A stretch of DNA of 64,000 bases from Ichthyophis bannanicus (lineage: Eukaryota > Chordata > Amphibia > Gymnophiona > Ichthyophiidae). Positions 52,634 through 60,920 of the stretch are shown piece by piece. The notes under the pieces were generated by a model. The model searched no databases, had not been told where the DNA came from, and saw nothing but the letters and a program-made list of their open reading frames with translations. The stretch is taken from positions 103,765,026-103,829,025 of the forward strand of contig CM066051.1 in the NCBI GenBank assembly GCA_033557465.1, read 5' to 3'. How positions within the stretch are numbered: the first letter of the stretch is position 1; each line of letters starts with the position of its first letter. The position numbers were made by a program, and so were the translations under genes.

Positions 52634-54327
52634 CACGCATGCGCATAGGTTTTTTTACTTTTTTACGAAGCCGTAGCACCGATGCTGTCTTTAAAATTCT
52701 TGAACTACTAGTGTTTCAAAGATGTAAGGTGCCCCCTCTTTTTTACTACATTTTTTTACTCCTTTTCTTTTTTAGTTTGCATGTTTTATTTTTTAAGTGT
52801 GTCTAAATTACATATTCATTCAGCGCGCTCAGTGGTGGGTTTAAAAGCCTACACGCATGCGCTAGCGTTTTTTTAGTCAAGCACGGTGCCGCTGAGCGAT
52901 CGATGCCGGTTTCAAGGTTCTTGAATTAGTAGCTATTTCAAGATGTAAATTGCTATTATATTGTGTGAAATTTTCACCTTTATGGGCATATTAAAGGGAT
53001 CCTTTTACAACATCAGTTTTAAATGTTTTTATACAGGGTTTCTTCTCCTTTTTTTTCAAGCACTATATTCCTTTTATGGTAGTGAAAGGCACGGTTCACA
53101 ATCTAGAGAAGTCCCTAGGTGAAGATCCCACAAGTGCGGGTTTTATATCATAGAAGAACTTGCTACAGTGAAAGTTGGTTCATTTCTCGATCAGCATGTA
53201 TGTTGACAATTTTAGTTTATTATTTGGTTGTTAGTGTGTTTTTTTTGCATAGGATGATTCATATAATTGAGACGCTAACTCACGAGGCATCCGATGTTTC
53301 TATGGGAGCATGGTGTTCTCTGGGTGATGGATAGTTTTTTAAAAAAATCCCTTAGTTTATATAAATTATGATGGTTTATAAATGTATTTATGATCATGGT
53401 GTCTCATTGGTCATATATCCTTTTAAAAAAGAGTACCTAGTTTATAGAACATAGGAATACTAAGAGGTAATGGTATTTTTAAAGCTCAATAGGCTCTAAG
53501 GGTTTGAAGAATATAATAAATCCTTCGGACAATTTTTGCTTTTTAAAAAAAAATCTTCTTTATCCCCTTTGCAGTTTACAAGTGTGGTTTCAATCCCAGT
53601 GCATACATTATACGCAATGATATACCCCTTATAAAGGTGGTCAGGTAAATTCATTTCACTCCTGCTCCTTTTTTGTCCTCCTCCTCCTTGAGTTTCTCCT
53701 GGCCGGTTTCTCCTTTTTTCTCCATGTTTTATTTCTCTGTTTTATATTGACATGTTTAAACGTTTTATAGATTTTATTCATGTGGTGCAGATAATATTAA
53801 CTATGTGTTTCATTTGTTTTAATTTATATTATGATTAACATATAATTGATTTCCGTTTGTCATTAATGTTTCACATGCATTATGTATATTTCAGGTTTTA
53901 GAGGGAGCTTTTTGATTTCAATTTTCAATGAAGTTTTTAGTTTCATTTTATGGTTTTTAATGTATTTGAGTGTGATTTTTTAGTCTTTGATTCACATTTA
54001 TAAGCTTAAGAATATTATTTACGTTTTACGTTTTTTAAGCTTATTATTTAATGATTCTATTATTTATTACCTTTTTACCGCGTTCCTCATGATGTTACAT
54101 GCAATGTAATTGGTTTGTGTTTAAATGTTTTATTTGATTTGTGTTTTATTTTATTTATAACGTTTATTTATTTATTCATAATGTGTTTTTAGTATAAGGT
54201 GAGCCAACCCCTGAAGACGATTTTATCGAAACACGGCCTGTGTCGGGTCAGGTCTCCCTTTTTTTCATATATGGAACAATAAAGCTTTGGTGAGAACCTA
54301 CACCTGCCTACGTCTTTTGTACTGTTT
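52634..54327 (+). mobile_element. Penelope-like remnant ending in hammerhead motif
   Basis: Flanked by AGTGAGTCCA (52624-52633) and AGTGATTCCA (54328-54337), a 10-bp duplication with one change. The left part holds a diverged direct repeat (ACGCATGCGC at 52636 and 52854, each followed by a T-run and then TTCTTGAA and AGATGTAA), like tandem pseudo-LTRs. The rest is AT-rich without an ORF and ends with a hammerhead ribozyme motif at 54207-54248. No RT is present. I assign it by the hammerhead and by the shared GCATGCGC-to-hammerhead order with the element at 58218. Confidence 0.5.
54207..54248 (+). ncRNA. Hammerhead ribozyme motif (minimal)
   Basis: Stem I ACCC (54207) pairs with GGGT (54245). 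Core CTGAAGA at 54211-54217; stem II GAT/ATC; GAA at 54228-54230; stem III ACAC (54231) pairs with GTGT (54240); the cleavable C is at 54244 after GT. Core bases fit the CUGANGA and GAA rules. Short stems I and III are typical of retroelement hammerheads, and an extra C lies at the base of stem II. Confidence 0.7.
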
Positions 54328-54337
54328 AGTGATTCCA

Positions 54338-55420
54338 GAGAGCCAGTGGGGTGGCTGCTTGCCAGAGTGCGGTGAGATGTGACATGACGAGGGGGCTGTA
54401 TTGGCCCCATGGGAACAGCTGTCAACGCTCAGAGAAAGAAGGAGCTGTGGCTGCCTTGTCTTCGGTCTTGATTCAAACCCTGGTCACCGGCATGAGATCT
54501 GCAGTTGGGGGATCGGGTGCAGGCAGGACTCCATTCTCCTTTCCTTTGGAACGACCTAAAGAATTTACTTTAGAATCTATATGGTCCACTATAATGAAAC
54601 TTGGAGACGCTCTTGTTCAAGAACAAGTCTTGTTTATCATTTATTCATTCTTGATATGCCTCCTTTTGTGGGGACGCAAGCACAAGGCAATATGGTAGCC
54701 ATTCATAAGAACGCCAAAGATATCTCACTGCTGCAAACTACTTTCTGACTCTAATTTAAGAAATACTCATTTAGAGGGGTATTTTGAGGTTTTTGTTAAA
54801 GAAAACAGCAATTAAGGTTAAGATTAAACAACTGGACAATACTTCAAGAGCTACTCATTTACGATATATCAATTTTCCAAAGTCTTCATTAACTTCTGCA
54901 AAAGATATGCTCAAAATGTACCTCTCTGATATTCTTGGGGTGCCTCCAGAATCACACCCTCCTATGACTAAAGTTTACTATCTACCATCGGCTAAGAAAT
55001 CTCCAGGAGGTTCAGAGGTGCTTGCTTTGCAACAAGTTGACTCTTTGAATGCGTCTGCTATACTGGATAGCTTTGAATCAGAGTCTGTGGTTCCAGCAAC
55101 ACTTCTGGCTACATTTGCTTTAACTATTGATCCTGAATGGCTCCTAAAAAATGTTTTTCAAAAAGAGGAATATTTTGTTTAAAGGTCTTTTGGTCCATAT
55201 TTTTCCTGATATGGCTAGGGAAACAGCGGAGGAGAAAGGAGTTACTCCTGCTCCAACCCGCGGTGCTGCAGTTGGGGACTTTAATTTTTTTAAAGTTTCC
55301 ATGCAAGTGCATGGTCAAATTTCAATCTGCTTTCTATATTTTTTGAGCCCTCAGTTATTTGCTTTTATTAATGCTCCCAGACGTGTTGATCTGGGGCTTC
55401 CCAGTTCTAGTACTCCGTGA
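54338..55420 (+). pseudogene. L1/Tx1 ORF1 remnant
   Basis: The best frame is 54784-55182: SRATHLRYINFPKSSLTSAK, SHPPMTKVYYLPSAKKSPGG and VVPATLLATFALTIDPEWLL. It then shifts near 55150 to a frame with FPDMARETAEEKG and, in another, LQLGTLIFLKFPCKCMVKFQ. This is the RRM and C-terminal domain of L1/Tx1-type ORF1 proteins. The N-terminal part (FTLESIWSTIMKLGDALVQE, near 54560) precedes it. Confidence 0.6.
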
Positions 55421-55666
55421 ACTTGGGATGTACTGGCTGGACTGGCCTGCTGAATTTCCTTGATATTGTGCGGTTTTTTTCTTTTTCCTTCCTTGGGTCT
55501 CTTTGTTTAGTGGGGTATAGTTAGGGACAGTATAATGCTTGGTTAAAGCTTTTGCCTATTGTGATTTACTTTGTTTATTTTACCTTCTGTTCCCTTATTT
55601 CTGTACAAGTTGTACATTCTTGGTAAAATGTATAAATATAAAAAAATAAAAGGATTGGATGTGTGG

Positions 55667-55735
55667 ACATTGCCTAGAACCTTTTGTACTGCATTTTGGA
55701 TCGTCTGCAGTCCTGGAATAGTTTAGCTTATTTGA
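55667..55735 (-). mobile_element. L2-like LINE, distal piece
   Basis: Continuation of the LINE at 52233-52340 (GCATTTTGGATCGTCTGCAG follows). After 55735 another repeat 3' end begins (ATGATATACCGCCCTATTGA). Confidence 0.5.
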
Positions 55736-55924
55736 AATATGATATACCGCCCTATTGAGCCATCAAGGCAGTTTACAGTAAAAACAACAGGTAGTACATT
55801 AAAAGAACTCCAAAATCAAAAAGGAAAGAGACACACATACTAGACAAATACATAGCAGAGAAAGAATTAGAAGAGAACAGAAGTCTAATCAGTTACCAGA
55901 ATATTCGGAATAAACAGGTCGAGA

Positions 55925-56010
55925 AAGGTAAGCAGGATTTTCAGAAAGCTATTGACAAGGTCCCTCACGAGAAATTGAGGAAATTAAAAAGTCATGGGAT
56001 AGGAGGCAGG
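55925..56010 (+). mobile_element. CR1 RT fragment
   Basis: A short piece reading FQKAIDKVPHEKLRKLKSHG and IGG, the CR1 RT block also at 19330. It ends where DIRS3 begins (56011). Confidence 0.6.
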
Positions 56011-57545
56011 GAGAAATTAGATCTTACCTGCTGTCTTTCCTTGAGTTCTCTCCAGGCCAGCCCAGGAATGGTAGGGTTGTCAGCCCCCTCCAGCAGCTGA
56101 GGACTGAAACATCCAGAGTCTTGCTGACACCCTATCCAGCTCCCGCAGGTGCCAGGGACTCAGTCTTCTAATGACAAAGCAGCTCCATGCCTACTATAGC
56201 ATACTAATTAAGATTAGAACTAAATACGAAACAAAGAACTTTTTATTTTTCCTAATTTTTTTTCCAGAAGATCTCTGCCCTCCCATCTCTCTCCCTTCAG
56301 AGAGACACTACAGAAAAGGCAGAACCTCCCTTTCAGAGTGACTCGACCGCCAGACCACGGCCATGCCTAATCTGAAATTTTAGCTATGCATTTGGCAATC
56401 GACAGCAATGACCACCTGTCTGCTGAAAAACCCGAATGCCCCCCAACCAACCTCCGTCTTACGCAAATGATGTGGGTCCTGGACTGGCCTGGAGAGAACT
56501 CAAGAAAAGACAATTAGCAGGTAAGGTCTAATTTCTCCTTCCTATTAGTCTCTCCAGGCCAGTCCAGGCATGGTAGGGTTGTACCAAAGCAGTACCTAAA
56601 CTCGGAAGGGACCTGCCAGCCCAGCTATAAGGGCTGCAGCGCCTACATTTGTGACCTGTCGAGCCTGGACATCTAATCTATAATGTTTCGCAAACGTGTG
56701 AAGAGACGTCCACATCGCCGCTCTACAAATTTCTATTGGAGGAACCAAGGCGAACTCCGCCCAAGATGTCACCTGCCCCAGAGTAGAATGAGCTCTGAGC
56801 CCCCTCGGAGGAACCTCCCCCTTCGCTATATACGCAGCCCCAATAGCCTGCTTTACCCATCTAGCAATGGAGGCTTTGGAAGCCACCTCACCCTTTCGGG
56901 GATCCGCAACAAGTACAAACAATCTATCTGTTTTATGAAATGCCTCTGTCCTTTTTAGGTAACGATGGAGGACTCTTCCAAGATCCAACTTCCGAAGCGT
57001 TTGATGCTCACCTTCCCTATCTAGATTTGGAAAGGTTGGAAGCGAAATAGAGTGATTTAAATGAAAAGTCGAAACTACCTTTGGCAGGAAAGATGGTACT
57101 GGTCGTAACACCACCTTCTCTGCCAAAAACTAAAGAAAAGGTACTCTACAAGAAAGCGCCTGAAGGTCAGAGATCCTCCTCGCCGAACATAACTCTACCA
57201 GGAAAACAGTCTTCCAAGACAAATTCCTCAACGATACTGAAGACATCGGTTCGAAAGGAACAGCAGCCAGTGGCTCCAGCACCAAATTCAAATCCCAGGA
57301 AGGAATAAGTTGCCAAATCGGCGGTCTAACATTCTTTATCACCCTGAAAAAACACAGAACATCTGTATGAGTGGACAATGCATGCCCCTGTACACGACCT
57401 CTATAACATGCCAGGGCTGCCAATTGCACCTTAAGGGAACTTAGCGCCAAACCCTTATCCAGCCCTCCTTGTAGAAACAGCAAGATATCCGGCACCCCCG
57501 AAGAAAATGTCTTAACGCCCCTTTGCTGTGCACCTACGTTAAAAA
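56011..57545 (-). mobile_element. DIRS3: truncated DIRS, recombinase end only
   Basis: Terminal repeat at about 56011-56115 (GAAATTAGATCTTACCTGCT, GAGTTCTCTCCAGGCCAGCC). Internal complementary region at about 56475-56585 (CTGGCCTGGAGAGAACTCAA, AGCAGGTAAGGTCTAATTTC). Recombinase ORF 57495-56596. RT, gag and the second terminal repeat are missing. Its recombinase is closer to DIRS1 than to DIRS2. Confidence 0.8.
56596..57495 (-). pseudogene. DIRS3 tyrosine recombinase, C-terminal two thirds
   Basis: Frame 57495-57130: MPDILLFLQGGLDKGLALSS, LVELCSARRISDLQALSCRV (box I Arg). A frameshift near 57128 leads to frame 57126-56596: EKVVLRPVPSFLPKVVSTFH, ASIARWVKQAIGAAYIAKGE, VPPRGLRAHSTLGQVTSWAE (box II His) and ICRAAMWTSLHTFAKHYRLD (Tyr). 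One frame change only, so it is comparatively young. Its GLRAHSTL stretch shows what LTR C interrupted in DIRS1. Confidence 0.85.
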
Positions 57546-57614
57546 ATGCGCCATGTGCGAATATAGGACAACGAAGAACGCTTATTGGACTGTAACATTG
57601 TCGCTATAACCGCC

Positions 57615-57799
57615 GCTCCGGAGTCCCAAAGCACGGGCTTCTTTCAGAGCCGCGAAGAGAGAGCTTCTCTGACTTCTCGCGGCTCTGTTATGCCTGCTGA
57701 GGGTGATGGGAAATCCCATCAGCCCCGGCGGGATTAACAAAGCCGCGAGAAAGGGAAACTCTCGCGGCTCTGAAAGCCTGCGCTTTGGGACTCCGGAGC
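57615..57799. repeat. 185-bp fold-back element
   Basis: Outer arms GCTCCGGAGTCCCAAAGC (57615-57632) and its perfect complement at 57782-57799. The inner arms continue with AGAGCCGCGA/TCGCGGCTCT repeated four times and CCCATCA/TGATGGG. GC-rich, no ORF. It could be a MITE or a fold-back element; no clear target duplication. Confidence 0.75.
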
Positions 57800-58217
57800 T
57801 AGCTGATGCTGCAGGGAGGCTTTTCCGGGCAGGGGGGAGGGGGGCCCCACGGCGGAATGCTTGATTCTGCCGCTGCCATGCAGAAGCAGCAGCAGCAGCT
57901 GGGGTTTTTTTTTTTAATCTACTTGGGATGATGGAGAATGTTTTTTGCGCGGGGCCCCCTGAAACGCGGGGCCCTGTACAAAAAACATTCTTGCTCAATG
58001 GACGGGCAGGCCCTGCATGCAGGAAACAAGGATAAAAGCATAACACACTGCAGACAATACCTACCACACACTAGCAGTGATGTGGACCTGCAGCACGGCC
58101 AGCAGAGACCATCTCTAACAGTGCAGATTCAGTGGACCAGGTGCTGGGCATCTATCGTCACCCTCAGGGTGACAGCTGAAATCGCTCTGCAGTATGGCTT
58201 GCTGTTATGTTCATGTA
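57800..58217. other. Unassigned, with 12-bp-arm hairpin
   Basis: A (CAG)n-like run AGCAGCAGCAGCAGCTGG lies near 57885. An inverted repeat GAATGTTTTTTG/CAAAAAACATTC at about 57939-57991 encloses two GCGGGGCCC copies. No gene recognised. Confidence 0.4.
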
Positions 58218-58254
58218 CAATAATGTGGTCTCTTTTCCTGAACGCGTAGCTTCC

Positions 58255-58432
58255 TAACCAAACAGTGTGATGGCGTTCATTGAAACTTGAAGGGAAAAAC
58301 TTGAAAGCTAGGTATACTTGCAACTTCCTCTGTGTATATACTGCTCTACTATTAAAAAAGCTGTAGCTAAGTATACTCTATTCTTTATCTTCTTCTGTTA
58401 GTTCAATGGTGTTCTACTATCCACCAATGGTG
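58255..58432 (+). repeat. Penelope left inverted repeat
   Basis: Runs from TAACCAAACAGTGTGATGGC to CTATCCACCAATGGTG. Reverse complement of 60427-60604 with a few changes. It overlaps the first nine codons of the ORF. Confidence 0.92.
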
Positions 58433-59737
58433 GTGCAATCAACCTTATCGAATAGGGGTGACCTTTCTGAGTCTATGATTCAGTTTTTGATGGAATTAGC
58501 AAGTTTAGCGATTCATGACAACTACTTTGCTTTTGAGGGGCAGCTGTTTAAACAGGTCTCGGGGGTGGCTATGGGAGCCACATGCGCCCCCTCAATCGCA
58601 AACTTTTATATGGCCAGGTTTGAGGACCTATGGATAGGCAGCTCCCCGTTCACCTCTAACATCATAATTTGGAAAAGGTACATTGACGACGTTTTTTTGA
58701 TTTGGCAGGGATCAGAAAGTGTGCTTTTATCCTTTTTTCAATGGATCAATCAATTAGATCCTAACATCAAATTTACGTTTAATTACCATCATAATACTTT
58801 AACCTATTTAGATGTGAATATTACGAGAGGGAGTGAACAATGGGAAAAGTCAGTCTTTCGAAAATCCACCGATCGGAATACTCTTTTGCATTATCATAGT
58901 GCGCATCCTAGATCGTTGAAAGAGGGGCTCCCGTTCTCTCAGTTCCTCCGTTTTCGGAGGAACTGTTCGAGTGATGATGAGTTCAAGATACAGGCACGAC
59001 AGTTGAAAGTTAATTTTTTAGAAAGGGGTTATCCTAGTGCAGTGATTAAGAGAGCATACTACAGAGCTCTGTATAACAATCGCGATTTGCTACTTAAGCC
59101 GTCAACTTGTAAAAGGCATGCTGATGATAATACTGTTAATTTAATAACACAATTTTCTCCCTTTAGTAGGGATATACAACGCACTCTACAGAAACACAAG
59201 AACGTGTTAACCACTGTACCAGGCTTAGCAGATAAAAAATTGCGGTGCGTCTGGCAAAGGCACCGCAATTTAAAGGAACATTTGAGTCCCACTGTTTTGC
59301 CCACCACAGCAAACGAAGCACGCGATAAGGGACATAAACGTTGTGGTGATTGTGATATTTGTGCCATCACGTTAGAGACAACATTTCATTATCATCAGAG
59401 AGATTACACCATTTCCTCTTCCACCACATGTGATTCAAAGGGGGTAGTCTATGCGGTGCAGTGTCCATGCAATTTATTATACATAGGCAAAACGATACGC
59501 ACCTTTAGGGTACGCATGCGGGAGCATCGGAGTAGATTACGATGCAAAATTGAACAAGCCCCATTGGTTCAGCATTGCCTCGAAGAAAGACACACGTTTG
59601 ATCAGCTGTTGTGTTTTTGCATTGATCAAGTGGCAGAAGGTAGAGGAAGTAGATCTCAAGACCAGATTCTAACACAGACAGCGATGGATATATCATTTGA
59701 ATACTGTCGCCCCGCATGGATTGAACGCAATGATTGA
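58406..59737 (+). CDS. Penelope RT plus GIY-YIG endonuclease, N-truncated
   Basis: 443 codons without a stop. RT palm motifs: VSGVAMGATCAPSIANFYMA (residues about 50-70), KRYIDDVFLIW (YIDD catalytic box, about residue 90) and TLTYLDVNITRG. Linker with KRCGDCDICAITLETTFHYH (Cys-x2-Cys-type). C-terminal GIY-YIG nuclease: GVVYAVQCPCNLLYIGKTIR, FRVRMREHRSRLRCK, HTFDQLLCFCIDQ. The enzyme makes element DNA at a nick cut by its own nuclease. Full-length Penelope proteins are nearly twice as long; the fingers and N-terminal part are replaced by the left inverted repeat, so the first ATG is not the native start. Confidence 0.85.
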   Translation: MVFYYPPMVVQSTLSNRGDLSESMIQFLMELASLAIHDNYFAFEGQLFKQVSGVAMGATCAPSIANFYMARFEDLWIGSSPFTSNIIIWKRYIDDVFLIWQGSESVLLSFFQWINQLDPNIKFTFNYHHNTLTYLDVNITRGSEQWEKSVFRKSTDRNTLLHYHSAHPRSLKEGLPFSQFLRFRRNCSSDDEFKIQARQLKVNFLERGYPSAVIKRAYYRALYNNRDLLLKPSTCKRHADDNTVNLITQFSPFSRDIQRTLQKHKNVLTTVPGLADKKLRCVWQRHRNLKEHLSPTVLPTTANEARDKGHKRCGDCDICAITLETTFHYHQRDYTISSSTTCDSKGVVYAVQCPCNLLYIGKTIRTFRVRMREHRSRLRCKIEQAPLVQHCLEERHTFDQLLCFCIDQVAEGRGSRSQDQILTQTAMDISFEYCRPAWIERND

Positions 59738-60102
59738 GTGGGCGGAGTGTTTGTAGTAATTAGTTTTTTGTGAACGGGCAACTATATTCATAAGATCTTT
59801 CAATAGCTGATTTCTGGATAGGATATGAGATTCAAAGGGGAGGAGCTTGTTACGTCATGTTTGGCTGTTCCCTTTCAATATACTTTGAGAGTTGTAACTC
59901 GCATGCGCGGCGTTCTTTCATTCTCCAGGTTGATTACGCAAGTTAAGAGAAGGAGATACATTCAAGTTTCGGACGTGGGCAGCTTCTTTTTGTAAGTAGT
60001 TTGGACCACTGCTTTAGTTTAGTCTCTACACATTTGTCATGAATAACATGATAGTTAAGTCGGGAATGACGCGTTATTTTATTCTGTTCGTTCGCAGGGT
60101 TC

Positions 60103-60167
60103 ATGATCCCCTGAAGAACCCGAACAGGAGAAACGCTACTGGCGCTGGGGGAGAGCGTCGGGATCAT
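60103..60167 (+). ncRNA. Hammerhead ribozyme motif
   Basis: Stem I ATGATCCC (60103-60110) pairs perfectly with GGGATCAT (60160-60167). Core CTGAAGA at 60111-60117, GAAA at 60130-60133, stem III ACGCT (60133-60137) with AGCGT (60154-60158), cleavable C at 60159 after GT. Stem II is weak (CC/GG within ACCCGAACAGGA). Located 370 bp after the RT ORF, on the same strand. Confidence 0.82.
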
Positions 60168-60426
60168 ACAAATATTGATAGAGGTTACCATAGAAGATTG
60201 AGACATTTTGTATGTTTTGGTAACCTCTGATATAAGAAAGTCCATCATAGTGGAGGTCATTGAAGTGATTTTTAGACTCACTTCAGAAACAGGAGTTGAG
60301 CCCAAAGGAGTACAGAATTTGAGACCTCCCGACACCATTTTAAATATAAGCACCTGTGGTTCTCATTATAATCTAAATAGGAAGAAGTAAATTAAGAAAA
60401 CAAAATAAAATTTTTTTGATTGGGAG

Positions 60427-60604
60427 CACCATTGGTGGATAGTAGAACACCATTGAACTAACAGAAGAAGATAAAGAATAGAGTATACTTAGCTACAGCT
60501 TTTTTAATAGTAGAGCAGTATATACACGGAGGAAGTTGCAAGTATACCTAGCTTTCAAGTTTTTCCCTTCAAGTTTCAATGAACGCCATCACACTGTTTG
60601 GTTA
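60427..60604 (-). repeat. Penelope right inverted repeat
   Basis: Inverted copy of 58255-58432. It starts CACCATTGGTGGATAGTAG and ends CACTGTTTGGTTA. Confidence 0.92.
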
Positions 60605-60614
60605 TGTTCATGTA

Positions 60615-60920
60615 GCACATGCAGCCAGTGCATCTTACTGAGCTGATATGCTGAATCAGTGCATTCTCCATTGGTTCTTCAGCTGCAGACCACTATTTTG
60701 CATGTACAGCAGGGAGTGGCGGCCCAACCTATGCCGGCACAGACAACAAACAGTTTGATCAGAGATCTGCAGGCTCTACACATCTGTGTAAAGCTGTGTG
60801 GAGGTGTAATTTACTGGTTGGTGCAATGTCTCCGTGGTCGAAGGTCCAGGGTTTGATTCCCACGTGTTCATTTTGTGCCTGGGTGCGCTTGCCCACCTTG
60901 CACAGTCCTGGTTCTGCTGT
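60615..60920. other. Unassigned flank with B-box-like motif
   Basis: Continues the DNA left of 58204 once the Penelope element is removed. GGTCCAGGGTTTGATTCCC near 60844 resembles a polymerase III B box, so an old tRNA-derived SINE is possible. No gene seen. Confidence 0.3.

Larger units (their letters stand above)
52341..55653 (+). mobile_element. L1/Tx1-type LINE, ORF1 part, split by Penelope remnant
   Basis: Flanked by a 13-bp duplication (AT[C/T]GGATGTGTGG at 52328-52340 and 55654-55666). 5' leader CCAAAATGGTGGATGACAGG; ORF1 remnants to 55420; tail AAATATAAAAAAATAAAAGG. There is no ORF2, so it is either internally deleted or a non-autonomous derivative. A Penelope-like remnant (52634-54327) lies inside with its own 10-bp duplication. 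Confidence 0.7.
58218..60600 (+). mobile_element. Penelope-like element with inverted terminal repeats
   Basis: Flanked by a 14-bp duplication GTTATGTTCATGTA (58204-58217 and 60601-60614). 178-bp inverted repeats at 58255-58432 and 60427-60604 are nearly perfect. It contains an RT plus GIY-YIG ORF (58406-59737) and a hammerhead motif (60103-60167). Penelope-like elements are known for such odd terminal arrangements and for hammerheads in their pseudo-LTRs. The ORF lacks its N-terminus. Confidence 0.88.
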
